Positions 16,648 through 26,444 of a stretch of DNA of 64,000 nt are shown piece after piece (within the stretch, counting starts at the first letter, position 1; the number at the start of each line of letters is the position of its first letter). Source of the DNA: Kordia sp965283645 (GTDB lineage: Bacteria; Bacteroidota; Bacteroidia; Flavobacteriales; Flavobacteriaceae). Location of the stretch: positions 4,278,001-4,342,000 of the forward strand of contig NZ_CBDIPG010000001.1 in the NCBI RefSeq assembly GCF_965283645.1. The letters run 5' to 3'. Position numbers and translations under genes: made by a program. The notes under the pieces were generated by a model. The model was not told the origin of the DNA. It searched no databases and saw only the letters and a program-made list of their open reading frames with translations.

Positions 16648-17393
16648 GCTCTAGTTTCTAAATATAATTGATACATAGCAATTACTTTCTTTTTACTTCG
16701 AACAGAAGTTGAAATTTCGGCACCATTACACATATATATAATTCCGTCTTTTGAAATAACTGAAATATGTTTCATGTTCACCAGTTTTGAGCGATGAACT
16801 CTATAAAAACCTTCATCTTCAATGAGGTCTTCAATGCGTTTTAAATTTCTAGAAGCTAAATATTGATCGCCATGTATTGTATGAATAAATGTATAACTTC
16901 CAGAAGCGTCGCAGAAAATAATATCTTTTAATTTTATAGGAACATAATCATCTTTAACAATAATGTTGATGATTTGATTTTTTGACTTAATTTGATTTTT
17001 AAACGCCATATATTTTTGTACATCAAATGACGTTCGTTTCACGAAATACATGTCTAACACCTTTTTTAGTTCATGTTCTTGAACAGGTTTGTTAAGGTAA
17101 TAAAACGCAAAATAATCCATGGCACGTTCCTTATAATCTAAAAAACCTGTGGTAAAAATGATTTCAAAAGGCATTTCACGCTTCAGTTTATCGAGCACTT
17201 CAAAACCACTTCCGTCTTGCAATTGAATGTCTAAAAACACAATATCGGGTTTATTTGTTTCAATCATTGTCACAGCATCGTCAACATTAGATGCTGATGC
17301 AAGGACTTGAATGTTAGAATGATTCTTTGTAAGAATTGATAAAAGATATTCCATTGAAGATTTTTCATCTTCGACAATAACTGCAGTAATCAT
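16644..17393 (-). CDS. LytTR-family response regulator
   Basis: The start is set at ATG 17393 ('MITAVIVEDEK') rather than the TTG at 17417, because the former begins exactly at the receiver fold. The REC domain (1-115) has the acidic pair 'VEDEK', phospho-acceptor aspartate in 'VFLDIQLQDGSGF', 'TTGF' and the lysine of 'YLNKPV'. The LytTR DNA-binding domain (about 145-245) includes 'GSYTFIHTIHGDQYLASRNL' and 'FYRVHRSKLVNM'. No histidine kinase is adjacent, so it is an orphan here; in Bacteroidota its kinase is usually a LytS-like membrane protein. The targets are unknown. Confidence 0.9.
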   Translation of the reverse strand: MITAVIVEDEKSSMEYLLSILTKNHSNIQVLASASNVDDAVTMIETNKPDIVFLDIQLQDGSGFEVLDKLKREMPFEIIFTTGFLDYKERAMDYFAFYYLNKPVQEHELKKVLDMYFVKRTSFDVQKYMAFKNQIKSKNQIINIIVKDDYVPIKLKDIIFCDASGSYTFIHTIHGDQYLASRNLKRIEDLIEDEGFYRVHRSKLVNMKHISVISKDGIIYMCNGAEISTSVRSKKKVIAMYQLYLETRA

Positions 17394-17513
17394 GTGGATA
17401 TTGTTTTTACTTGACAACGGGGAACGAAGGATAACATTGTCAGCAAATTACGGTTAATTTATGAAAGATCGTAACTTTTTGTAAAAAATAAGAGATATTA
17501 ATCGTTAATTTTC

Positions 17514-18383
17514 TTACGATTTGAAAGAGAAGGGCTTTTTTAATTTGCTCAACATTTTAGAGCGCCTGTATTTTCTAATAAAAACACCTTGTGCTGGCGT
17601 TACCAAGAAATCAACTTTGTTGTTTTTTGCAAGCCAATATCCTTTTATATAATCAAAAAATAATGAAACTCTTTTTTTAAGGAACGCCAATTTTAAGGAC
17701 GATATGAGCGTGATCATAAAACCATACCGAAGTCTGTAGAAAGCTTCTCCCTGTCTGTACATGGCTTTTTTATTATACGTTGCGCCAGTTGGTTTTAAAT
17801 GTTTGGTCTTTAAAGAAGTATCCGTTTTAATTTTCCAACCATAATACTGAGCAAGCAATTCGTCAACAGTATCCCAACCCATTGCTTTTTTAAGTCCGCC
17901 AATATCTATAAAACATTGTTTTCGATAGGCTTTTAGCGCACCTCGCACATGATCTTTATCTGTTAAATTTTCCAATATCCACGTTGTCCCTTTTTGGATG
18001 TAGCAAAATCCGCCAGCAATTCCAACTTCGGAATCATTCAAAAAATGATTGCAAATAGTTTCAAAATAGTTTTCGGGTAAAATGATATCAGCATCCAGTT
18101 TTACAATTACATCATACGTATCGTCAAGTGTTTCAAAACCTTTGTAAAATGTATTGATAACTTTGCTTCCAGGCAAATGTTCATTAGGTGCATTCGTATT
18201 TACTTTTGTAAAAAATGAATAGTTCTCAGTAAACGTATCAATAATTTTTTCAGTACCATCAGAAGAATTATCATTCACCACCACCACTTTTGCGGGCAAT
18301 TTTGTTTGTTGCACAACAGAAGTCAGCGTAGCATTGATATGCGTTTCTTCATTATGTGCAGGAATGACAATATAAAACTTCAT
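17514..18383 (-). CDS. family 2 glycosyltransferase
   Basis: The GT-A fold begins 'IVIPAHNEETHINATLTSVV', with 'VVVNDNSSDGTEKII' binding the nucleotide and 'IVKLDADIIL' as the DxD metal motif. 'GWDTVDELLA' is the catalytic acid region. The C-terminal region is basic with a short hydrophobic stretch, suggesting loose membrane contact. With the neighbouring methyltransferase and flippase it probably helps assemble a surface glycan; donor and acceptor are unknown. It lies 53 bp downstream of the methyltransferase on the same strand. Confidence 0.9.
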   Translation of the reverse strand: MKFYIVIPAHNEETHINATLTSVVQQTKLPAKVVVVNDNSSDGTEKIIDTFTENYSFFTKVNTNAPNEHLPGSKVINTFYKGFETLDDTYDVIVKLDADIILPENYFETICNHFLNDSEVGIAGGFCYIQKGTTWILENLTDKDHVRGALKAYRKQCFIDIGGLKKAMGWDTVDELLAQYYGWKIKTDTSLKTKHLKPTGATYNKKAMYRQGEAFYRLRYGFMITLISSLKLAFLKKRVSLFFDYIKGYWLAKNNKVDFLVTPAQGVFIRKYRRSKMLSKLKKPFSFKS

Positions 18384-18436
18384 TCGGTTAAAATTAGTTC
18401 GTAAGTAAGGTTACTGAAATCATAAAGAATAGGCTA

Positions 18437-18970
18437 TTATTTTGATGCTTTACGTTCTGCATACACAGCGTAGTAACGAGGAATTAAGTGACGTAAAATT
18501 GGGCGTGGCGCAATTGGCGGACGTGAAGGGTTTGTCCATTTTTTAGTTTTAACAATGTCCCATCCTGCTTTTTCCAATAACCAATCAAATTGCCAATCTT
18601 CAAACTCGTGGTAATGTCTGTCCCAAGGATCTGTTTTACTTCTGTAAGCTGTAGCAAACCACAAACGCAACGGAACTGTTACAACTATTTTTGTAGCTTT
18701 AATTTCTTTTAAAATATTAAAAGGAGCAACCAAATGTTCGAAAATTTCAAATGCAGTTACTACTTCTGCATCACTTTGTTGTACTGAAGAAAAGTCTTCA
18801 TCCAAATCTTCACCATTCGTATTTTCAACACTATACCCTTCTTTCGTCATAATTTCAGACAACGGATTTGAAATTCCTAAATCTAAAATTTTTGAACCGC
18901 TAGGGATGACTTCTTTCAGAAAATCAATCGTATGTCGATACCGTTTATGTGGAAAAAATTTATTGTACAT
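18437..18970 (-). CDS. class I SAM-dependent methyltransferase
   Basis: The 177-residue protein has a shortened Rossmann core with motif I 'GSKILDLGISNPLSEIM', an acidic motif II in 'NGEDLDEDF', and 'EVVTAFEIFEHLVAPFNIL' as the post-II region typical of Methyltransf_11/23 enzymes. The C-terminus has 'WDRHYHEFEDWQFDWLLEKAG', seen in glycan-cluster methyltransferases. Its position before a GT2 gene, and divergent from a flippase, points to surface polysaccharide methylation. The substrate is not defined. Confidence 0.82.
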   Translation of the reverse strand: MYNKFFPHKRYRHTIDFLKEVIPSGSKILDLGISNPLSEIMTKEGYSVENTNGEDLDEDFSSVQQSDAEVVTAFEIFEHLVAPFNILKEIKATKIVVTVPLRLWFATAYRSKTDPWDRHYHEFEDWQFDWLLEKAGWDIVKTKKWTNPSRPPIAPRPILRHLIPRYYAVYAERKASK

Positions 18971-19206
18971 GTAATGCTAATCTTTGTGTTACAAATATAT
19001 ACAAAAGAGTTGTTAGATACTTGCATTATTGCATTTTTAGTTACACTGGATTTTTGGGTAAATTTCACGGTTAAATTTGCCAGATTTATAAAAATTAGAT
19101 CTGTTTTGTACGGAAAAACTAAGAATTGAAAACAAACAATGAACAAGCAACACTCAATAATTATTTAATCTTTCCGTCATTTAATCTAACAATACATACA
19201 TTTATG

Positions 19207-19214
19207 TAAATTTG
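19207..19214 (+). promoter_or_regulatory. TAnnTTTG -7 element for flippase gene
   Basis: TAAATTTG lies 22 bp before the TTG start, followed by AAGGAAAG, a plausible ribosome site that supports the TTG choice at 19236. Confidence 0.45.
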
Positions 19215-19235
19215 CCACGATAAGGAAAGTAACGA

Positions 19236-20732
19236 TTGGAAAAAAAGCAACAAGAAGTATCATCACAAGCGCTCAAGTTTAGCGTCATCAATTACATTGG
19301 TGCGGCAATTGGTATTGTGTCTACGCTTTTTATTTACCCAAACAACAAAGAGTTTTTAGGAATTATCCGATACATTTTTGATGGTTCGCAAATTTTAATG
19401 GCGTTTTTTGTATTTGGAACCTCACAATCGTTGGTCAACTATTTTCCACGTTTTAAAGATTCGGTAGAAAAACGGAACATATTTTTTTCTTCAACACTAG
19501 TAATTGTCATCATTAACAGTATTCTGTTTTCAATAATCTTTTTACTCTTGGCAAATTCTTTATCAAGCGTATTGCCCAATTTTCATGCGTTTGATTATAT
19601 TGAATATTCTATTGTTGTTGGTTTTGCTTTCGCGATTATGGACGTGAGCAAACGACAAGCATCAAACTATAAAAAAATTGCGATTCCGACCGTGTTAGAG
19701 CGTTTCTCTATCAAAGTATTTTTTCCAGCAATATTTTTACTCTTATTAGCAGGAATTATCTCAGTAGAAACAGGAAAGCTACTATATACAAGCTGTTTTG
19801 TAATTCTATTGATTGTTGCCTTATTGTATGTGAAAAAAGTGGCAAATATTCAATTTAATTTTAACTATAAAAATGTATTTGATACTACGTTTCGAAAAGA
19901 ATATGTAACCTATAGTGTCTTTGCTTTTTTAAGTATTTTAGGTTCATTATTAGCGTTTAAGATTGACGGAATTATGGTGCCAAACTTGATAGAAGTAGAC
20001 GCAATGACCGCAAACGGAACGTATAGTATTGGTGTAGTTTTAGCGGGAACATTGGCAATTCCGGCAGTTGGTTTGTATACCATTTACAGTCCAATTATTA
20101 GAGAATACATTGCAAAAGATGATATTGTTTCCTTAGAAAAAAAGTACAAAGAAATTTCAATGTTATTATTTGCGCTTGGCGGATTTTTACTGAGTTGTAT
20201 CTTTTTAGGAGTAGATGATTTATTTTCAATTTTACCCACACGCGAAAATTTGCTTGATACAATTCCTATAATTTTAATTTTGAGTTTTAATGTGGTAATT
20301 GATATGAGCACTTCGTTCAATTCGCACATATTATTATATTCAAAATACTATCGTTTCAACATGATTGCGATTGCTATTTTGGTGGTATTGAATATTGTTT
20401 TGAATATTTATTTTATCAAATATTTAAATTTTGGAATAGAAGGCGCGGCGTATGCAACATTGATTTCCATGACATTGTACAACAGCGTAAAGCTAATTTT
20501 TATCTATTCAAAATATAAAATTCAACCATTTACAAAAAAGCATTTCATACTGTTAGTGGTCTTGTTAGGAAGCGTTTTTATATTGCACAACATTCCAACA
20601 ACAAACAATACTATTTTAGATATCATTCTTAAAGTTGGAACGTGTATGATTGTAAACGGATTCGTGATTTATAAACTGCGTATGATTCCAATGGTAAACG
20701 ATTGGATTTCAGATAGAATAGGCGTGAAGTAG
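19236..20732 (+). CDS. Wzx-like polysaccharide flippase (MATE/MVF superfamily)
   Basis: The 498-residue protein has about 12-14 hydrophobic segments throughout and opens with 'SSQALKFSVINYIGAAIGIVS', the start typical of oligosaccharide flippases of the O-antigen type. 'GIMVPNLI' and 'YTIYSPIIREYIAKDD' recur in the family. It presumably moves lipid-linked oligosaccharide across the inner membrane. The start is TTG with an AAGGAAAG ribosome site. Its upstream neighbours on the other strand are glycan enzymes. A 7-bp hairpin overlaps its stop. Confidence 0.88.
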   Translation: MEKKQQEVSSQALKFSVINYIGAAIGIVSTLFIYPNNKEFLGIIRYIFDGSQILMAFFVFGTSQSLVNYFPRFKDSVEKRNIFFSSTLVIVIINSILFSIIFLLLANSLSSVLPNFHAFDYIEYSIVVGFAFAIMDVSKRQASNYKKIAIPTVLERFSIKVFFPAIFLLLLAGIISVETGKLLYTSCFVILLIVALLYVKKVANIQFNFNYKNVFDTTFRKEYVTYSVFAFLSILGSLLAFKIDGIMVPNLIEVDAMTANGTYSIGVVLAGTLAIPAVGLYTIYSPIIREYIAKDDIVSLEKKYKEISMLLFALGGFLLSCIFLGVDDLFSILPTRENLLDTIPIILILSFNVVIDMSTSFNSHILLYSKYYRFNMIAIAILVVLNIVLNIYFIKYLNFGIEGAAYATLISMTLYNSVKLIFIYSKYKIQPFTKKHFILLVVLLGSVFILHNIPTTNNTILDIILKVGTCMIVNGFVIYKLRMIPMVNDWISDRIGVK

Positions 20733-20750
20733 TTTCTTATGACTACTTTT
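20727..20750 (+). terminator. terminator hairpin overlapping flippase stop
   Basis: AAGTAGT (20727-20733) pairs with ACTACTT (20742-20748) around TTCTTATG, followed by TT. It starts inside the last codons of the flippase. Confidence 0.5.
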
Positions 20751-20783
20751 AGTCAACTTCATTTCAATAAAAAGAAGCTAAAC

Positions 20784-21245
20784 TCACGATGCATTATTAG
20801 CCGTATTTCGTTCAGCAATTTCCACTTGCTTTTCTAAAAGCTCTGTCATACGATTCAATAACTCAATATTCTTAGGCGTTACAACAGTTGCGTTTTTAGG
20901 ATCTTCCGCTTTGTTTCGCATCGAATTCATAACTTTTACCACCAAAAAAACAGTAAAACCTATAATTAAAAAATCGACCAATACTTCAAATAATTTTCCG
21001 TAAGCAATCGCAACTTCTTGTGGTTTTACAACGCCATCTATTGTAATTGCTTCTCTTAAAATTAGTTTCTTGTTAGACCAATTAATGCCATCTGTCAATA
21101 GCGAAAGTGGCGGAAGAAATACCTCTTTTACCAACACGTCTATTACCTTATTAAAAGCACCACCAATAATAACTCCAACAGCAATATCAATCATATTACC
21201 CTTAACGGCAAATTCTTTGAATTCTTTAAATAGCTTCATTTTCAT
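20784..21245 (-). CDS. mscL: large-conductance mechanosensitive channel MscL
   Basis: The N-terminus 'FKEFAVKGNMIDIAVGVIIG' is the signature of MscL (amphipathic helix and TM1), and 'FLIIGFTVFLVVKVMN' is TM2. The C-terminal helix after 'MNSMRNKAEDP' ends in 'LEKQVEIAERN'. It opens under membrane tension and protects against hypoosmotic shock. At 153 residues it is slightly longer than E. coli MscL (136), with a longer periplasmic loop (about 45-90). It stands alone between the flippase and proC. Confidence 0.95.
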   Translation of the reverse strand: MKMKLFKEFKEFAVKGNMIDIAVGVIIGGAFNKVIDVLVKEVFLPPLSLLTDGINWSNKKLILREAITIDGVVKPQEVAIAYGKLFEVLVDFLIIGFTVFLVVKVMNSMRNKAEDPKNATVVTPKNIELLNRMTELLEKQVEIAERNTANNAS

Positions 21246-21372
21246 GTACTTAATTTTTTGTAAAAATAGGAATCCTTTTTTATTCTGACTGAATTTTGAA
21301 GTGTATGTATTTTGGTAAATGAAATAAATTCAAGAGCATGTAATCACGATCTAACAGCGAACGATCTAAAAA

Positions 21373-22167
21373 CTAGTCCTTCTGAATGGTTTCAATAGAA
21401 GTTGTAATTCCTTTGATAAGAGAAGAACTAAATCCTTGGTGTTCCATTTCGTTCAATCCAGCAATTGTACAGCCTTTTGGAGTGGTTACTTTGTCAATTT
21501 CTTCTTCTGGATGATTGCCATTTTGAAGTAATAATTCGCTAGCACCTTTTACGGTTTGTGAAGCGATTTTTGTGGCGGTTTTGGCATCAAATCCAATTTC
21601 AATTCCACCTTGAATCATAGCGCGGATAAAACGCAATGCATAGGCAATTCCGCAAGCACCTAACACAGTTGCGGCGTCCATTAAACTTTCGTCAATTTCA
21701 ATAGTTTCACCCAAGGCATCAAAGATAAACTTCGTTTTAGACATGTTTTCTTCGCTAGCATTTTTAGTTGCCAAGCAAGTCATGGACTGACTAATAGCCG
21801 CCGCCGTATTTGGCATAGCGCGAATCACTTGAATCGTTGACGTTAAACATTTGGAGAGTTGCTCCAGTGAAAAATCACTAATTACAGAAATGACTAAATG
21901 ATCAGGTGTAATGTGTGGAGCAAGTTCTTTTAAAACATGTTTAATACGATAGGGTTTTAGGGCGAAAATTAAAATTTTTGCTTGCTGTACAGCTTCTACA
22001 TTGTTAGAAGTTGTTTGTACATTTTGCGCTTTTAAATCGTCTAATAATGCAACTTTAGTACGCGTCACATATATGTGCGCTGGATTGTAATTATTTTTTA
22101 ATAACCCTTGCGCAATAGACCTTCCTAAATTTCCGCCACCAATAATGGCAATCGTATCCTGATTCAT
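21373..22167 (-). CDS. proC: pyrroline-5-carboxylate reductase
   Basis: The Rossmann motif 'IIGGGNLGRSIAQGLL' (8-23) binds NADPH. 'RAMPNTAAAISQSMT' (about 115-129) and the C-terminal 'TVKGASELLLQNGNHPEE', followed by 'TTPKGCTIAGLNEME', are diagnostic for ProC, the last step of proline synthesis. The length (264) is normal. It starts 2 bp after the stop of the FabH-like gene and is therefore co-transcribed with it, an unusual pairing with no obvious pathway link. Confidence 0.95.
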   Translation of the reverse strand: MNQDTIAIIGGGNLGRSIAQGLLKNNYNPAHIYVTRTKVALLDDLKAQNVQTTSNNVEAVQQAKILIFALKPYRIKHVLKELAPHITPDHLVISVISDFSLEQLSKCLTSTIQVIRAMPNTAAAISQSMTCLATKNASEENMSKTKFIFDALGETIEIDESLMDAATVLGACGIAYALRFIRAMIQGGIEIGFDAKTATKIASQTVKGASELLLQNGNHPEEEIDKVTTPKGCTIAGLNEMEHQGFSSSLIKGITTSIETIQKD

Positions 22168-22169
22168 GT

Positions 22170-23228
22170 CTAATATTTATACACAATAGCATTGATGTTC
22201 ATTCCTGCACCAACACTGGCAAACATAATAATGTCACCTTTTTTAATTTCTTGATTTTCTAATTCTCCTTTTTTAACCATATCAAATAAAGTTGGAATAG
22301 TTGCAACTGAGCTATTTCCTAAATTATGAATAGTCATCGGCATAATATCTTGTGGAACTTCTTTATCATATAAATCGTAAAAACGTTCTACAATGGCTTC
22401 GTCCATTTTTTCATTGGCTTGATGGATGAATATTTTTTTCAAATCATCAATAGCATAATCACTTTTATCCAAACATGCTTTCATAGCCGCTGGAACATGT
22501 GTCAGCGCAAATTCATATATTTTACGACCATACATTTTTATATAACGTGTATCATCAGTCGATTTTAGATTGTTTGATGTTCCAAAGAACAAATAATGAG
22601 CTTCATCATATGAATGTGTCGCGGTTTCATGTGCAATAATTCCACAATCTTCATTGGTCGTTTCAATAACCGTTGCGCCAGCGCCATCAGAATAAATCAT
22701 AGAATCTCGGTCATGTATATCTACAACTCTCGATAATGTTTCCGAACCAATAATTAAGCACTTTTTTGCAATTCCTGCTTTTATAAAAGCATAGGCTTGT
22801 ATCATACCTTCAACCCAACCTGGGCAACCAAATATGACATCATAGGCAACACATTTTGGATTTTTAATTCGCAAATTATGTTTTACTCTAGTTGCTAAAC
22901 TTGGTACCGCATCACTTTGAACGGAATTGTGTTTTACATCACCAAAATTTTGTGCAAAGATGATATAATCGAGTTCTTCAGGATCAATTTGTGCGTCTTT
23001 TATTGCTTTTTCAGCGGCTAAAAAACCTAAATCAGAAGAGTTATGATGTTTTTCTGCATATCTACGTTCATCAATTCCAGTAATGGACTTGAATTTTTTT
23101 ATAATAATATTCGTATTTTGTTTAAAAGGGCTACCATCGTCATTTAGGAATTCATGCTGGAGGAAATCTTCATTTGTTTCAACTTCAGAGGGAATATAGC
23201 ATCCTGTCCCAGTTATTTTGACATTCAT
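22170..23228 (-). CDS. FabH-like 3-oxoacyl-ACP synthase III
   Basis: The thiolase fold has the catalytic cysteine C135 in 'DVIFGCPGWVEG', the histidine in 'FIHQANEKMDE' and the asparagine in 'NLGNSSVATIP', the complete Cys-His-Asn triad of KAS III. The N-terminus 'KITGTGCYIPSEV' is typical. KAS III begins fatty-acid synthesis by condensing acetyl-CoA or a branched acyl-CoA with malonyl-ACP. The sequence is divergent enough that it may be a second, specialised KAS III rather than the housekeeping FabH. It is the first gene of the pair with proC. Confidence 0.9.
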   Translation of the reverse strand: MNVKITGTGCYIPSEVETNEDFLQHEFLNDDGSPFKQNTNIIIKKFKSITGIDERRYAEKHHNSSDLGFLAAEKAIKDAQIDPEELDYIIFAQNFGDVKHNSVQSDAVPSLATRVKHNLRIKNPKCVAYDVIFGCPGWVEGMIQAYAFIKAGIAKKCLIIGSETLSRVVDIHDRDSMIYSDGAGATVIETTNEDCGIIAHETATHSYDEAHYLFFGTSNNLKSTDDTRYIKMYGRKIYEFALTHVPAAMKACLDKSDYAIDDLKKIFIHQANEKMDEAIVERFYDLYDKEVPQDIMPMTIHNLGNSSVATIPTLFDMVKKGELENQEIKKGDIIMFASVGAGMNINAIVYKY

Positions 23229-23415
23229 ACCAATATCAGTTTTTAAGATTTAAGTCAACTAAATTAATCATTATAAAGCTGGCTTATTTCAGAATGGAAG
23301 CGTAAAATATAATTTTTGAGGATAATGCACTTATATGTTAAGGTTTTGAATAATTGTCAAAAAAAACCTTAAATAATGATAATAATGCAATAAGAAATAG
23401 GAAGAAATGAAAAAA

Positions 23416-23441
23416 AAGGAGCGTTTCAACAAACGCTCCTT
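23416..23441 (-). terminator. terminator of gcvP
   Basis: AAGGAGCGTTT (23416-23426) and AAACGCTCCTT (23431-23441) pair perfectly. On the minus strand the stem is followed by a T8 tract, 9 bp after the gcvP stop. Confidence 0.85.
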
Positions 23442-23449
23442 AATTCTTT

Positions 23450-26296
23450 TTATGCTTCTGCGTACGCTTCAATTGGCGCACATGTACAAATTAAGTTTCG
23501 ATCTCCATACGCATCATCAACTCTACGAACTGATGGCCAGAATTTATTGTCTGTTACATATGGTAATGGAAATGCAGCTTTTTGACGTGAATATGGAAGT
23601 TTCCATTCTTCTGCTGTTAGCATTGCTAGTGTATGTGGTGCATTACGCATTACATTATTTGCATCATCAGCTTTTGCTTCTGCAATTTCACTACGAATTG
23701 CCAACATTGCATCACAGAATGTGTCTAACTCTGCCATACTTTCACTTTCAGTTGGTTCAATCATGATAGTTCCGCCAACTGGAAAAGATACAGTTGGTGC
23801 ATGGAATCCGTAATCCATTAAACGTTTTGCAATATCTGTTACTTCAATACCATGTTGTTTAAATGGTCTGCAATCAATAATCATTTCATGCGCACATCTG
23901 CCACGTTCGTTTGTATATAAGATAGCGTATTCATCTTCCAATCGTGCTTTGATGTAGTTTGCATTTAAGATGGCACTTTCGGTAGCTTTTGTTAATCCTT
24001 TTGAACCTAACATTGCAATGTATCCGTACGAAATTAAACAAACTAAAGAACTTCCCCAAGGTGCTGAAGAAATTGCTGTTATTGCTTTTTCTCCACCAGT
24101 TTTGATAATTGGATTGCCTGGTAAGAAAGGTACTAAGTGTGACGCTACACAAATTGGTCCAACGCCTGGTCCGCCGCCACCATGTGGAATGGCAAATGTT
24201 TTGTGTAAGTTTAAGTGACAAACATCAGCGCCAATAGTTGCCGGGTTTGTCAATCCAACTTGTGCATTCATGTTTGCACCATCCATATATACTTGTCCAC
24301 CATTATCGTGAATGATTTGTGTAATTTCTTTAATCGTAGCTTCAAAAACGCCATGTGTTGATGGATATGTTACCATTAACGCCGCTAAGTTGTCTTTGTG
24401 AGCTAATGCTTTTTCGCGTAAATCTTCTACATCAATGTTTCCGTCTTCTGTCGTTTTTGTTACCACAACTTTCATTCCTGCCATTACGGCACTTGCCGGA
24501 TTTGTTCCGTGTGCAGAAGCTGGAATTAAACAAATGTTTCGGTGTGTGTCACCTCTTGATTCGTGATAAGCTCTAATCACCATTAATCCAGCAAATTCTC
24601 CTTGCGCACCAGAGTTTGGTTGCAACGAAGTTCCTGCAAATCCGGTAACTACATTTAGTTGATGTTCTAATTCTTTTAATAAGATTTGATAACCTTCCGC
24701 TTGTTCAATAGGAACAAATGGATGAATGTTATTCCACTGTGCCGAACTTAACGATAACATTTCTGCAGCAGCGTTTAATTTCATCGTACATGAACCCAAT
24801 GCAATCATAGAGTGATTTAAGGATAAATCTTTACGCTCTAATTTTTTGATGTAACGCATCATTTCTGTTTCCGAATGATAACTATTGAAAACAGGTTCTT
24901 CCAAGAAAGTTGTTTTTCTTGAAACTGACGATAGTATTTTTGATGTATTTGTACTTTCTATTTCAATGGTTTCCTTTCCTGCAACTGTTGCAAAGATGAA
25001 AACAATATCGTTTAGATCGCGAGTAGTTGTAGCTTCATTGATAGAAATTCCAACCGTATCTTGATCAATATATAAGAAGTTAACTTCGTTTTGTTCTGCA
25101 ATTTCTCTCACTTTATCAGCATTCGCTTTGATGACAATTGTATCAAAAAACGCAGTGTTTGTTTGTTGGAAACCTAGTTTTTCTAATGTATTTGCTATCG
25201 TAACTGTGTTGGAGTGTACTTTGTTTGCAATATATTTTAATCCGTTTGGACCGTGATATACAGCGTACATTCCAGCCATAACAGCTAGTAATACTTGCGC
25301 TGTACAAATATTAGAAGTTGCTTTGTCTCTTTTAATGTGTTGCTCGCGTGTTTGAAGCGCCATACGCAACGCACGATTGTCGTCCATATCTTTGGTCACA
25401 CCAATAATACGACCTGGTAAGTAGCGTTTGTGTGCTTCTTTTGTAGCAAAAAACGCTGCATGTGGTCCACCATATCCTAATGGAATTCCAAAACGTTGTG
25501 TAGTTCCGACAACAACATCAACTCCAAAATTACCTGGAGATTCTAGTAATACTAAACTTAGAATATCTGCTGCAACGGCAACTTTGATTTCGTTTGCATT
25601 TGCTTTTTCCGTAAACGCTCTGTAATCAAAAATTTCTCCGTGTTTTCCAGGATATTGTAACAATGCTCCAAAATACTCGGTAGAAAAGTCGAATGCTTCA
25701 TGATTTCCGAATACTAATTCTATTCCAATTGGAACAGCTCTTGTTTTTAGCAATGAAATTGTTTGTGGCAATATTTCATCAGAAACAAAGAACTTTACAA
25801 CATTTGCTTTCTTTTGTGCTCTTGATCGAACTGCAAATAGCATTCCCATTGCTTCAGCTGCGGCTGTACTTTCATCTAATAAAGATGCATTTGCAATTTC
25901 CATTCCTGTCAAATCTGTAACCACAGTTTGAAAATTTAACAATGCTTCCAATCTTCCTTGTGCTATTTCCGCTTGATAAGGTGTATATGCAGTGTACCAA
26001 CCCGGATTCTCAAAAATATTACGTTGTATAACAGCTGGCGTAACAGGTTCGTGATAACCCAATCCAATGTATGATTTAAATATTTTATTGTGTCCTGCAA
26101 GATGTTGCATGTGTGACAAGAATTCGTTTTCGCTTAATCCTGCAGGAAGATCTAATGGCGCGTTTAATCGAATTTCGTTAGGAATAGTTTCGTCTATTAG
26201 TTGTTCTAGAGAATCAACTCCGATGGTTTTTAACATGTTAGGAACGTCTTTTGCACGTGTTCCTGTATGTCTTAGTGAGAAAGAATCCGTATTCAT
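23450..26296 (-). CDS. gcvP: glycine dehydrogenase (decarboxylating), P protein
   Basis: The 948-residue P protein of the glycine cleavage system is of normal length for the fused homodimeric form. The N-terminal half starts 'FSLRHTGTRAKDVPNMLKTI', and the C-terminal half has the PLP lysine K699 in 'HLNLHKTFAIPHGGGGPG'. 'GSCTMKLNAAAEM' and 'SSAPWGSSLVC' are also diagnostic. The enzyme decarboxylates glycine and passes the aminomethyl group to the H protein. No gcvT, gcvH or glycine riboswitch is nearby. It is transcribed from a TACTTTTG promoter at 26342-26349 and ends at a strong terminator. Confidence 0.97.
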   Translation of the reverse strand: MNTDSFSLRHTGTRAKDVPNMLKTIGVDSLEQLIDETIPNEIRLNAPLDLPAGLSENEFLSHMQHLAGHNKIFKSYIGLGYHEPVTPAVIQRNIFENPGWYTAYTPYQAEIAQGRLEALLNFQTVVTDLTGMEIANASLLDESTAAAEAMGMLFAVRSRAQKKANVVKFFVSDEILPQTISLLKTRAVPIGIELVFGNHEAFDFSTEYFGALLQYPGKHGEIFDYRAFTEKANANEIKVAVAADILSLVLLESPGNFGVDVVVGTTQRFGIPLGYGGPHAAFFATKEAHKRYLPGRIIGVTKDMDDNRALRMALQTREQHIKRDKATSNICTAQVLLAVMAGMYAVYHGPNGLKYIANKVHSNTVTIANTLEKLGFQQTNTAFFDTIVIKANADKVREIAEQNEVNFLYIDQDTVGISINEATTTRDLNDIVFIFATVAGKETIEIESTNTSKILSSVSRKTTFLEEPVFNSYHSETEMMRYIKKLERKDLSLNHSMIALGSCTMKLNAAAEMLSLSSAQWNNIHPFVPIEQAEGYQILLKELEHQLNVVTGFAGTSLQPNSGAQGEFAGLMVIRAYHESRGDTHRNICLIPASAHGTNPASAVMAGMKVVVTKTTEDGNIDVEDLREKALAHKDNLAALMVTYPSTHGVFEATIKEITQIIHDNGGQVYMDGANMNAQVGLTNPATIGADVCHLNLHKTFAIPHGGGGPGVGPICVASHLVPFLPGNPIIKTGGEKAITAISSAPWGSSLVCLISYGYIAMLGSKGLTKATESAILNANYIKARLEDEYAILYTNERGRCAHEMIIDCRPFKQHGIEVTDIAKRLMDYGFHAPTVSFPVGGTIMIEPTESESMAELDTFCDAMLAIRSEIAEAKADDANNVMRNAPHTLAMLTAEEWKLPYSRQKAAFPLPYVTDNKFWPSVRRVDDAYGDRNLICTCAPIEAYAEA

Positions 26297-26341
26297 CGAC
26301 TTTGTATTTTCTTTTTATATAGTTGTATTTTTTTCGCTATG

Positions 26342-26349
26342 CAAAAGTA
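26342..26349 (-). promoter_or_regulatory. TAnnTTTG promoter of gcvP
   Basis: The minus strand reads TACTTTTGCAT, the classical Bacteroidota -7 box with the following CA, 45 bp before the ATG. Confidence 0.55.
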
Positions 26350-26435
26350 CGATTAAAAAATTATATCTTTTACTTTTATTTTGTAGCGAATATGGAAAGT
26401 TTTTAACGAAAAATATAGGTTATGAACAGTTTAGT

Positions 26436-26443
26436 TATTTTTG
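26436..26443 (+). promoter_or_regulatory. TAnnTTTG -7 element abutting the start of the UbiA-like gene
   Basis: TATTTTTG ends 1 bp before ATGATG at 26445, so the transcript would be leaderless or would use the second ATG. Confidence 0.45.
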
Positions 26444-26444
26444 T

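Noticed and set aside
23229..23449. Glycine riboswitch near gcvP
   Set aside because: The gcvP leader (26297-26350) is too short and the gap after gcvP holds only a terminator.
23407..23766. 119-codon plus-strand frame at the end of gcvP
   Set aside because: Runs through the gcvP terminator hairpin and the antisense of gcvP codons.
26067..26444. Upstream extension of the UbiA-like frame
   Set aside because: Antisense to gcvP and across its promoter; the domain and -7 box place the start at 26445.
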